Assembly (NCBI GenBank): GCA_964649415.1
Contig: CAZYSK010000151.1
Span: 1-8,410, forward strand
DNA: 8,410 nt
Source: CAZYSK01 sp964649415
GTDB taxonomy: Bacteria; Chloroflexota; Anaerolineae; B4-G1
Direction: 5' to 3'
A model generated the notes under the pieces. The model was not told the origin of the DNA and did no database searches. It was given only the letters and a program-made list of their open reading frames with translations. Shown here piece after piece: positions 1-5,639 of this stretch. The translations under genes and the position numbers were made by a program. The number at the start of each line of letters is the position of its first letter. Positions within the stretch are counted from its first letter, which is position 1.

Positions 1-24
1 TTGGTAGCATAGAGATGAACGTTC

Positions 25-261
25 GTGCTCACAGTTTCAGAGATGCACCCAAGTGATATCTTCCTGGCACGCGAGAGCACGCTAGTACTGTACTACTGGG
101 ATGGCACGAAGTGGACACAGGAGCCAACCAGTACACTGGATATGGTTGCTAGAACCGTTTCTGCCACACCCAATCATTTCTCGTATTGGGCTGTGCTGGG
201 CGAGCCACGCACCGATCTGCAGAAAGTGTACCTGCCCGTTGCAGCCAGGAATGGTTGGTAG
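25..261 (+). pseudogene. C-terminal remnant of a probable secreted/surface protein
   Basis: The frame from GTG 25 to TAG 259-261 encodes 78 residues with no catalytic motif. It has a beta-rich, aromatic stretch (LYYWDGTKW, then HFSYWAVLG at about residues 52-60) and ends YLPVAARNGW. An H-F-S-x-[WF]-A-V-L-G segment followed by a Y-L-P-x-x-x-R terminus resembles the last module of large secreted proteins in Chloroflexota; this is recollection of the family style, not a database match. In-frame stops at 10-12 and 16-18 cut it off from any upstream coding sequence in this frame. Frame 3 is open from the window edge to TGA 54-56, so a frameshift joining the two is possible. No ribosome binding site precedes GTG 25. 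I therefore call it the tail of a broken gene rather than a complete small protein. It could still be the end of a gene whose frame was disturbed by a sequencing error. Confidence 0.4.
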
Positions 262-330
262 AAGCCCATCAATCTGCACGCCACAGCACAGAGAATCGTC
301 ACAAAGCGCCAAGTAGGAGACTGGGACCAG

Positions 331-1343
331 ATGAAGGCAATGGTGCTCAACAAACTGACCCGCATCAGTGAGAACCAGACGCCGCTGGAACTGACGGAGC
401 TGACGGACCCTGTTCCAGGGGAGAAGGAAATCCTCATCAAGGTCTCTGCCTGTGGCGTCTGCCACACCGAGCTGGACGAGATCGAGGCTCGGACGCCCCC
501 ACCCCGCCTGCCCATCATCTTGGGCCATCAGGTCGTCGGAACGGTCGTGGAACTAGGCAGCCAGGCCAGCGCACATCAGCCCGGAGACCGGGGCGGCGTC
601 GCATGGATCTACTCGGCGTGCGGGAAATGCAAGTTCTGCATGACGGGCAACGAGAACCTGTGCAGCGACTTCAAGGCGACGGGGGATACGCCCAGTACAT
701 GACCGTGCCAGAGAGCTTCACCTTCAGCATCCCCGAGACCTTCACCGACGTGGAGGCCGCCCCCCTGCTGTGCGCCGGCGCGATCGGCTACCGCTCCCTC
801 AGCCTGACGGGGCTCAGGGACGGGCAGAACCTGGGGCTGACCGGATTCGGGGCCTCCGGCCACCTGGTGCTGAAGATGACGCGACATCGCTATCCCAATT
901 CCCAGGTCTTCGTCTTCGCCAGAAACCCAAAGGAACGGGCGTTCGCGCGGGAGCTCGGCGCTGTCTGGGCGGGCGACACGGCGGATGCATCGCCACAGAG
1001 GCTAGACGCGATCATAGATACCACGCCCGTGTGGAAGCCGGTCGTCGAGGCGCTGAAGAACCTGGAGCCCGGCGGGCGACTGGTCGTCAACGCCATCCGC
1101 AAAGAGGAGGTGGACAAGGAGTATCTGCTCCGCCTGGACTACCCCACCCACCTGTGGATGGAGAAGGAGATTAAGAGCGTGGCCAACGTGGCCCGGAGTG
1201 ACGTCAGCGAGTTCCTGGAACTGGCAGCCCAGATCCCCATCCGGCCCGAGGTCCAGGTATTCGCGCTGGAGGAGGCCAACCGGGCGCTGGTCGAACTGAA
1301 GACACGGAAAATCCGGGGCGCGAAAGTCCTGAGGATTGACTGA
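331..1343 (+). pseudogene. Zinc-dependent alcohol dehydrogenase (MDR family), frameshifted
   Basis: The product would oxidise an alcohol or reduce an aldehyde with NAD(P) in the cytoplasm. The first part (ATG 331 to about 684) has the GroES-like domain. Catalytic-zinc residues are C41 (in CGVCHTELDE) and H66 (in LGHQVVG). Structural-zinc cysteines are C97, C100, C103 and C111. The second part, in the frame ending at TGA 1341-1343, starts at GGYAQYM. It contains the third zinc ligand (LLCAGAIGYRSL), a Rossmann loop GFGASGHL and a normal C-terminus. The first frame stops at TGA 700-702. The two halves join if the reading frame steps back one base in the five-G run at 681-685. Relatives usually have about four residues of W/Y-D-x-D type between the T-G and the G-G-Y-A-E-Y motif, and these are missing here. 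A possible SD (AGGAGA 314-319) lies 11 nt before the ATG. The cyclase gene follows 22 nt downstream. As written the enzyme is probably non-functional; a sequencing error is the alternative. Confidence 0.8.
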
Positions 1344-1365
1344 TTAACCAAAAGGAGCGTAAGCC

Positions 1366-2238
1366 ATGAGACTGATAGACCTAACCATCCCGTTGAGCAT
1401 CGCCACGCCACCGTGGCCCACGTACGAGCCGTTGCAGGTCAAGTACTTCAAGCGGCTGGCCCCCAACGGGGCCAACGGCCAGGTGCTCACCCACTCCAAT
1501 CACCTGGGCACCCACCTGGACGGGGAGATCCATTTCTACACGCCAGGCAAGGACATCGCGGCGCTGGAGCTGAACGACTTCCTGGTGGGACCGGGGGCCG
1601 TGGTGGACCTGTCCGACGCGACGGGCGACTACCAGATCTACACCCCGCAGATGATCGAGGAACGGGTCGAGGTACGGGAAGGCGACATCCTCATCATCCA
1701 CACCGGCTACCACCACTTCGGCTGGGACATGCCCACGGCCGACGAAATCCGCTACATGGTGAAGCATCCCGGCCCCGACCGGGAGTTCGCCCTCTGGGTG
1801 CGGGAGAAGAAGATCCGCTGGATCGGCGTGGACTGCGGCAGCGCCGACCACCCGATGAACACCATCATCCGCGACTGGATGCCTCGCCAGGCCGCCGAGG
1901 CCGACAAGGTCTTCCAGGAGATGTACGGCCAGCCGCTGGCGGAGCGCTTCAGCCCTGACAAGTACCAGTTGATGCACATCGAGCTGTTCCCCCATGGCAT
2001 CATCCACGCCGAATGCATCGGGGGCGAGCTCGACCTGCTGTGCAACCGGCGCACGACGATCGGATTCTTCCCCTGGCGCTTCGTGGACGGGGAATCGAGC
2101 ATCGGCCGCTGCGTGGCCATGGTGGACGACGACGAATACGAGGAACTGATGGCGCGCAAGGCAGATCTCCCGCAGACGCGCTTCGGCGACTGCTACGACC
2201 CGGCGCACGTGGAGCAGATCAACGAGCTGACGAAATAG
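1366..2238 (+). CDS. Cyclase-family metal-dependent hydrolase (kynurenine formamidase/isatin hydrolase-like)
   Basis: The 290-residue protein belongs to the cyclase family (PF04199), whose members hydrolyse cyclic or N-acyl amides with a divalent metal; arylformamidase and isatin hydrolase are examples. The signature HxGTHxDxxxH is complete: H46, G48, T49, H50, D52 and H56 in HLGTHLDGEIH. DILIIHTGY (107-115) and the conserved IHAECIGGELDLL (213-225) provide the rest of the active-site shell. It is somewhat longer than the roughly 210-260 residues usual for the family; the extra length is in 120-205. The start ATG 1366 has a good SD, AAAGGAGC, ending about 9 nt upstream. It lies 22 nt after the alcohol dehydrogenase stop, which suggests one transcript. 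The TAG stop is also the first three bases of a hairpin repeat. The substrate cannot be told from the sequence. Ring opening of a hydroxylated N-heterocycle would fit the neighbours (inference). Confidence 0.88.
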   Translation: MRLIDLTIPLSIATPPWPTYEPLQVKYFKRLAPNGANGQVLTHSNHLGTHLDGEIHFYTPGKDIAALELNDFLVGPGAVVDLSDATGDYQIYTPQMIEERVEVREGDILIIHTGYHHFGWDMPTADEIRYMVKHPGPDREFALWVREKKIRWIGVDCGSADHPMNTIIRDWMPRQAAEADKVFQEMYGQPLAERFSPDKYQLMHIELFPHGIIHAECIGGELDLLCNRRTTIGFFPWRFVDGESSIGRCVAMVDDDEYEELMARKADLPQTRFGDCYDPAHVEQINELTK

Positions 2239-2255
2239 GGGCGTGGTCCCCGAGC
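2236..2255. repeat. Degenerate copy of the TAGGGGCG hairpin repeat
   Basis: TAGGGGCGTGGTCCCC matches the copy at 5476 base for base, then diverges (GAGCCC instead of ACGCCC). The stem GGGCGTGG/CCGAGCCC keeps six of eight pairs. The TAG at its left edge is the stop codon of the cyclase gene, as the copy at 5476 supplies the stop of the CoA-transferase. It may act as a weak hairpin after the stop, but no T-run follows. Confidence 0.6.
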
Positions 2256-2279
2256 CCAACGAGAGGGAATGCAGGGGAC

Positions 2280-2301
2280 ACGTCAAACGTCAAGACGTCA
2301 G
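2280..2301. repeat. Short heptamer repeat ACGTCAA
   Basis: ACGTCAA occurs twice in tandem (2280-2293), then after one extra base a third variant ACGTCAG (2295-2301); ACGTGA follows at 2304. It lies between the cyclase gene and the promoter of the next pair. It resembles the seven-base run at 8342-8362. It is probably a simple-sequence heptamer array; a regulator site is a weaker alternative. Confidence 0.5.
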
Positions 2302-2322
2302 ATACGTGATTCAGCCGAATCG

Positions 2323-2343
2323 CCGTAGTGCTGCTCGCTACGG
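2323..2343. promoter_or_regulatory. Inverted repeat upstream of the small gene pair, possible operator
   Basis: CCGTAG (2323-2328) and CTACGG (2338-2343) form a perfect 6-bp inverted repeat with a 9-nt spacer. The right arm overlaps the place where a -35 element would sit for the -10 box at 2362. Toxin-antitoxin operons are commonly autorepressed through such a site, so an operator is plausible (inference). No T-run follows, which makes a terminator for the cyclase gene less likely. Confidence 0.3.
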
Positions 2344-2358
2344 TAGACGGATGGTCTG

Positions 2359-2367
2359 TGCTATAAT
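2359..2367 (+). promoter_or_regulatory. Extended -10 promoter for the small gene pair
   Basis: TGCTATAAT is a perfect extended -10 element (TGn then consensus TATAAT at 2362-2367). No good -35 hexamer lies 16-18 nt upstream, which is usual when an extended -10 is present. Transcription would start near 2374, giving a leader of only about a dozen bases that contains the SD GGAGGT (2375-2380) before ATG 2386. It is the clearest housekeeping-type promoter I see in the window. It suggests the pair is expressed independently of the surrounding genes. Confidence 0.55.
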
Positions 2368-2385
2368 TGGGCACGGAGGTGGACT

Positions 2386-2655
2386 ATGGACCTGAGAGGT
2401 ATGCTGGCCGACATTCATGCGCTTGAGGAGGATTTGCTTAGGTTCGAGCGGAGATACGGCGTCCGCTCGGAGACTTTCTACGCCGCATACGTCACCGGCG
2501 AAGAGCCAGAGGACGATAGCTGGGTGTTGGATTTCGGCGAATGGGCCAGTGTCTACCAAACATGGCTGAGACGACAGGCCGACTATCGAAACGAAGTCCA
2601 ACGCATCCAGCAGAAGGCATCAAGCCTAGAGGGGTTGATTCGAGTGACTCCATGA
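2386..2655 (+). CDS. Small protein, putative antitoxin partner of the TumE-like protein
   Basis: The 89-residue acidic protein is predicted to be largely helical (LADIHALEEDLLRFERRYG at 7-25, then 53-85). The pattern ERRYGVRSETFYAAYVTGE (21-39) followed by an acidic stretch and EWASVYQTWLRR (52-63) resembles small proteins found next to DUF6516/TumE toxins (recollection of the family pattern). I see no helix-turn-helix, so DNA binding is not evident. The start ATG 2386 is supported by GGAGGT 5 nt upstream and a promoter just before. Its stop overlaps the next start as ATGA (2652-2655), so the two are translationally coupled. Codon use is visibly less GC-rich than in the flanking enzymes, which suggests separate acquisition. 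The antitoxin role rests mainly on position and pattern. Confidence 0.6.
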   Translation: MDLRGMLADIHALEEDLLRFERRYGVRSETFYAAYVTGEEPEDDSWVLDFGEWASVYQTWLRRQADYRNEVQRIQQKASSLEGLIRVTP

Positions 2656-3107
2656 ACAACTCACTGCGCACTCTGGAGGACTACGAGCTATTCCTATACA
2701 CACTCACGGAGCAATTCCCGGCCATACGGCGTTCCACCCTGACCCTTGTTCGGTTGGGCGTGTCGCTCGCGCGCGTGACAGGCGAGCTACACTTCGATCA
2801 AGAGATCCGGCTAGTCGTTCGGGAGCGATTACTGTATGACCGCTTGCCTGTCGCGCTCGACTGGTACGGCTATGAGGTCTGGCAAGGCTCACACAAGCTC
2901 TACTGGTACGATTCCCAACCGCATCCGAATGATCCGCACTTGCAGAGCACGCACCCGCACCACAAGCACGTTCCTCCGAACATCAAGCACAATCGTGTTC
3001 CCGCACCAGAAATGAACTTCACCCGGCCTAACCTACCCGTGCTTATCGGAGAGGTAGAAGAACTCATCTGGCAGCTAGAAGGCAAGGCCGATCCGAAACA
3101 GGATTGA
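2652..3107 (+). CDS. TumE-like (DUF6516) toxin-antitoxin family protein
   Basis: The 151-residue protein starts at ATG 2652, sharing ATGA with the end of the preceding gene; no strong SD is visible, so it probably depends on coupled translation. The central region has GELHFDQEIRLVVRERLLYDR (44-64) and YGYEVWQGSHKLYWYDSQPHP (72-92). A histidine cluster, HPHHKHVPPN, follows at 101-110. This layout of beta-strands, a Y-x-Y-D-x-x-P-H motif and then P-H-H-K-H is typical of the TumE/DUF6516 family, described as the toxic half of toxin-antitoxin pairs. Its biochemical action is not something I can state. The histidines could be metal- or RNA-contacting (inference). The gene ends 30 nt before the amidohydrolase start. 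Like its partner it is less GC-rich than the enzymes around it. Confidence 0.62.
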   Translation: MNNSLRTLEDYELFLYTLTEQFPAIRRSTLTLVRLGVSLARVTGELHFDQEIRLVVRERLLYDRLPVALDWYGYEVWQGSHKLYWYDSQPHPNDPHLQSTHPHHKHVPPNIKHNRVPAPEMNFTRPNLPVLIGEVEELIWQLEGKADPKQD

Positions 3108-3137
3108 CATCACCTAGCATGGTCTTGGAGCAACGTC

Positions 3138-4028
3138 ATGCAGACATTCACTATCGCCTGTGCGCAGTTCGCCGTCACACCGATGGCGGTGCGAGAGAAC
3201 GTGCAGAAGTCCGTCGCCTGGATGGAACGGGCGGTGCAGGAGACCGGCGCGCGGCTGGTTGTCCTGCCAGAGACGGCCACCACCGGCTTCACGCCCGACT
3301 GCCCGGCGGAGGAACTGTGGGACCGCGTGGATTCACTCCCCGGCCAGTTGACGCAGCCGGTGGCCGCCGCCGCCCGAGGGCTAGGAGTCCACGTCGTCTT
3401 CCCCACCTACGAGCGGGGGCCGGAGCGGGGCGTCGTGTACAACAGCGCGGCCCTGTTCGGCCCGCAGGGGGATCTGCTGGGCGTCTACCGCAAGACCCAT
3501 CTCTTCCCCACCGAACGCCTGTCCGGCGGGGGCTGGTCCACACCCGGCCATGAGCCGGTCGTCGTGGAGACAGAACTGGCCAACGTCGGGCTGACCATCT
3601 GCTACGACGGCGACTTCCCCGAGCTCTACCGCTGCGAGGCCATCCTGGGGGCGGAGGTCATCGTCCGTCCGGCGGCGCTGCTGCGCAGTTTCGAGATCTG
3701 GGAGCTGACCAACCGCGCCCGCGCCTACGACAACCACGTGTACATCGCCGCGTGCAACGGCGTAGGTCCCGACGCTGGCGGCAACTACTACTTCGGGCAC
3801 AGCATGATCGTCAGCCCCATCGCCCAGGTGCTGGCGCTGGGCCGGGGCACCGAGGAGATCATCGCGACTGAGCTGGATCCCGATCCGATCAAGTACGTCA
3901 CCTACGGCGCGCGCACGCCGATGATCTTCGACCACCTGGAGGATCGCAATTTGGCGGCCTATGGGAACGTACTCGCCCCGGCGCGCAGCCGCTTTGAGCC
4001 GGCGAAGCGCATCACTCAGGAGAGTTAG
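3138..4028 (+). CDS. Carbon-nitrogen hydrolase (nitrilase superfamily)
   Basis: The 296-residue enzyme has the full Glu-Lys-Cys triad of the nitrilase superfamily (PF00795): E45 in LPETATTGF, K119 in YRKTHLFP and C155 in ICYDGDFPE. The length is normal for a single-domain amidase of this superfamily. Members hydrolyse linear amides, N-carbamoyl compounds or nitriles, releasing ammonia; the sequence does not settle which. C155 in C-Y-D-G-D-F-P-E favours the amidase/carbamoylase branches over true nitrilases (family knowledge, moderate). The start ATG 3138 has GGAG (3127-3130) 7 nt upstream. It follows the small gene pair by 30 nt and precedes the repeat block upstream of the CoA-transferase. 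In context it may cleave the amide left after ring opening of an N-heterocycle by the cyclase-family enzyme (inference). Confidence 0.9.
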   Translation: MQTFTIACAQFAVTPMAVRENVQKSVAWMERAVQETGARLVVLPETATTGFTPDCPAEELWDRVDSLPGQLTQPVAAAARGLGVHVVFPTYERGPERGVVYNSAALFGPQGDLLGVYRKTHLFPTERLSGGGWSTPGHEPVVVETELANVGLTICYDGDFPELYRCEAILGAEVIVRPAALLRSFEIWELTNRARAYDNHVYIAACNGVGPDAGGNYYFGHSMIVSPIAQVLALGRGTEEIIATELDPDPIKYVTYGARTPMIFDHLEDRNLAAYGNVLAPARSRFEPAKRITQES

Positions 4029-4064
4029 GGGTTTCAGGCTAAAGGTTGGTAGTGAGAAACCAGT

Positions 4065-4123
4065 GTTCGTAGTGAGGGCGGATGCAGACATCCGTCCGCA
4101 GGTCCGCCGGAGTGCCGTTCCCG
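4065..4123. repeat. Intergenic repeat, full copy A
   Basis: It begins GTTCGTAGTGAGGGCGGATG and ends GCCGGAGTGCCGTTCCCG. The centre contains a perfect hairpin CGGATG-CAGA-CATCCG. The first 56 bases match copy C (4171-4226) at all but one position. It lies in the gap between the amidohydrolase and CoA-transferase genes. A partial start, GTTGGTAGTGAG, precedes it at 4045-4056. Confidence 0.85.
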
Positions 4124-4157
4124 GTTCGTAGTCCGTCCGCAGGCCTGCCGGAGTGCC
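4124..4157. repeat. Intergenic repeat, shortened copy B
   Basis: It starts directly after copy A with GTTCGTAGT and ends CCTGCCGGAGTGCC, but lacks about 20 bases of the centre, including the GAGGGCGGATG hairpin arm. Both ends are kept, so the loss is internal. This shows that the centre is dispensable or exchangeable. Confidence 0.75.
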
Positions 4158-4170
4158 TTTCAGAGGAGGT

Positions 4171-4226
4171 GTTCGTAGTGAGGGCGGATGCAGACATCCA
4201 TCCGCAGGTCCGCCGGAGTGCCGTTC
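4171..4226. repeat. Intergenic repeat, full copy C
   Basis: It differs from copy A by a single base (CATCCA instead of CATCCG in the right hairpin arm, which weakens the stem by its last pair). It is separated from copy B by 13 bases that include GAGGAGGTG, a strong SD-like sequence. Such near identity next to a degraded copy points to recent duplication or spread. Confidence 0.85.
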
Positions 4227-4270
4227 GCAGGCACGCGCTCAAGACCCCTAGCGTCTTAGGAGAAGGATGA
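4178..4270 (+). CDS. Possible 30-codon leader ORF made from repeat copy C
   Basis: GTG 4178 is preceded by GAGGAGGTG (4163-4171; core AGGAGG ends 8 nt upstream). The frame runs through the repeat without a stop and ends at TGA 4268-4270, overlapping the ATG at 4267 as ATGA. The 30-residue product is Arg/Ala-rich and matches nothing I know. The good SD and ATGA overlap would permit coupled translation into the CoA-transferase, but chance cannot be excluded because this frame of the repeat is naturally open. Confidence 0.2.
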   Translation: MRADADIHPQVRRSAVRRHALKTPSVLGEG

Positions 4271-5478
4271 TGCAACCACTCGAGGGCATACGGGTGCTCG
4301 ATCTCACGCGCGCCCTGGCCGGCCCCTACTGCACGATGATGCTGGGCGACCTGGGAGCCGACGTGATCAAAGTCGAGCGGCCCGGGCGGGGCGACGACAG
4401 CCGGGGCTGGGGACCGCCCTTCGTGGGGGAACCCTACGGCCCCTATCCGGGCGAGTCCGCCTATTTCATCGCCGCCAACCGGAACAAGCGCAGCATCACG
4501 GTGAACCTCAAGCAGCCGCAGGGGCAAGAGATCGTGCGCCGGTTGGCCGCCGTCTCCGACGCCCTGGTGGAGAACTTCCGCACCGGCGTGCTGGACAAGA
4601 TGGGCCTGGGGTACACGGACCTCCACGCGCTGCACCCAAGCCTGGTCTATTGCTCTATCAGCGGCTACGGGCGCAGCGGTCCCTACGCCGAACGGCCCGG
4701 CTATGACTTCATCATCCAGGCCGAGGGCGGGATGATGGGCATCATCGGGCCGGAGGAAGGCCCCCCGTACCGGGTGGGCGTGCCCATCGTGGACATCACC
4801 TCCGGGATGTTCGCGGCGACGGCGATCCTGGCGGCGTTGCGCGCTCGCGACGTGACAGGCGAGGGACAGATGGTGGACATCTCGTTGCTCGATACACAGG
4901 TAGCCCTCCTGGCGAACGTGGCCTCCAACTACCTGGTCGGAGATGCAGAACCGCGCCGGCTGGGCAACGCCCATCCCAACATCGCCCCCTATGAGGCCTT
5001 CCGCGCGCGCGATCGCTGGTTCGCCCTGGCGGCTGCCAACCAGAGGCAGTGGGTCACGCTGTGCGACGTGGTCGGGCGACCGGACCTGAAGGACGATCCC
5101 CGCTTCGCCACCAACAGTGCCCGCGTCTCCAACCGGCCGGCACTGCTGGAAATGCTTGGGGAGGCGTTCACCACCCGCGAGGCCGACGAATGGCTGGCCG
5201 ACCTGACGTCGGCCGGTCTGCCCTGCGGGCCGATCAATGCCGTGCCAGACGTGTTCGCGCATCCCCAGGCAGAGGCACGGCACCTGGCGTTGGAGGCGGA
5301 GCACCCAACGGCCGGCCCGGTGCAGCTCACCGGCTTTCCCTACAAACTGTCGCACACCCCGGCACAGGTACGCCGGCCACCACCGCTGCTGGGTCAGCAC
5401 ACGGAGGAGGTACTGACCAGGCTGTTGGGCTATCCAGCCGAAGAGGCAGCATTGTTGCAGGAGCGGGAGGTAGTGTAG
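4270..5478 (+). CDS. Family III CoA-transferase (CaiB/BaiF type)
   Basis: The enzyme moves CoA from a donor acyl-CoA to a free carboxylic acid in the cytoplasm. The 402-residue length is normal for the family (PF02515). The N-terminus is classic: LEGIRVLDLTRALAGPYCTM, then LGDLGADVIKVERPG. Next come NRNKRSITVNLK and VENFRTGVLDKMGLGY. The catalytic aspartate is in GVPIVDITSGMFA (D175 from this start), matching Asp169 of formyl-CoA transferase. GEGQMVDISLLD and the C-terminal GPINAVPDVFAHPQ segment complete the fold. Two adjacent ATGs are possible, 4267 and 4270. I prefer 4270 because AGGAG (4258-4262) is then 7 nt upstream. The TAG stop (5476-5478) is the start of a hairpin repeat. The acid substrate is unknown; it could be the product of the two upstream hydrolases (inference). 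Confidence 0.93.
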   Translation: MQPLEGIRVLDLTRALAGPYCTMMLGDLGADVIKVERPGRGDDSRGWGPPFVGEPYGPYPGESAYFIAANRNKRSITVNLKQPQGQEIVRRLAAVSDALVENFRTGVLDKMGLGYTDLHALHPSLVYCSISGYGRSGPYAERPGYDFIIQAEGGMMGIIGPEEGPPYRVGVPIVDITSGMFAATAILAALRARDVTGEGQMVDISLLDTQVALLANVASNYLVGDAEPRRLGNAHPNIAPYEAFRARDRWFALAAANQRQWVTLCDVVGRPDLKDDPRFATNSARVSNRPALLEMLGEAFTTREADEWLADLTSAGLPCGPINAVPDVFAHPQAEARHLALEAEHPTAGPVQLTGFPYKLSHTPAQVRRPPPLLGQHTEEVLTRLLGYPAEEAALLQEREVV

Positions 5479-5497
5479 GGGCGTGGTCCCCACGCCC
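5476..5497. repeat. TAGGGGCG hairpin repeat, copy 2
   Basis: GGGCGTGG (5479-5486) and CCACGCCC (5490-5497) form a perfect 8-bp stem with a TCC loop. Its leading TAG is the CoA-transferase stop codon. Compared with the copies at 5543 and 7581, one stem pair is T-A instead of C-G on both sides, a compensated change. It could weakly terminate transcription, but no T-run follows. Confidence 0.8.
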
Positions 5498-5508
5498 TCA
5501 ACGCACGG

Positions 5509-5519
5509 AAGGAGGTGAT
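5509..5519 (+). promoter_or_regulatory. Orphan, near-perfect Shine-Dalgarno sequence
   Basis: AAGGAGGTGAT matches the 3' end of 16S rRNA over 11 bases, the longest such match in the window. The only nearby frame is ATG 5518, which reads M-H-F-N-H-C and stops at TAA 5536-5538. The permease start is 120 nt away and has its own SD. It may be a leftover start region cut off from its gene by the hairpin repeat at 5543, or a tiny leader. Confidence 0.35.
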
Positions 5520-5542
5520 GCACTTCAACCACTGCTAAGAAG

Positions 5543-5564
5543 TAGGGGCGCGGTTCCCGCGCCC
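5543..5564. repeat. TAGGGGCG hairpin repeat, copy 3
   Basis: GGGCGCGG (5546-5553) and CCGCGCCC (5557-5564) form a perfect 8-bp stem with a TTC loop, followed by AGG. It lies in the gap before the permease gene. The centre of the repeat inserted at 7572 is the same sequence with loop TCT. Confidence 0.8.
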
Positions 5565-5639
5565 AGGGATCAGACTGTCCAAATGTGATCGAACAAACTG
5601 TTGGCTCTGCACACGGCATACGCGAAAGGAGTTCTACAA

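Noticed and set aside
681..685. Programmed -1 frameshift in the alcohol dehydrogenase at the G-run
   Set aside because: Five G can slip, but no stem or pseudoknot is evident and about four normally conserved residues are missing, so a deletion explains the data better.
1381..2286. Long open frame on the minus strand (301 codons) opposite the cyclase gene
   Set aside because: It is the GC-rich antisense shadow of a gene with complete HxGTHxDxxxH motifs. It has no SD and a Val/His/Asp-heavy composition without any family pattern.
3104..3109. TTGACA as a -35 promoter box before the amidohydrolase
   Set aside because: No -10-like hexamer lies 16-18 bases downstream (GGAGCA region), so it is probably a chance match.
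3104..3553. Plus-strand frame of 149 codons overlapping the amidohydrolase
   Set aside because: It is Arg/Gly/Pro-rich and lies out of frame with the real nitrilase-superfamily gene, whose triad is intact.
4065..4226. CRISPR array
   Set aside because: The units lie back to back or 13 bases apart, without spacers of uniform length, one is internally deleted, and no cas gene is present.
4039..5619. Very long minus-strand open frame (526 codons) opposite the CoA-transferase
   Set aside because: It covers repeats, two intergenic gaps and the whole CoA-transferase. The plus strand carries the catalytic Asp motif and conserved N-terminus, and the minus-strand protein has no recognisable domain.
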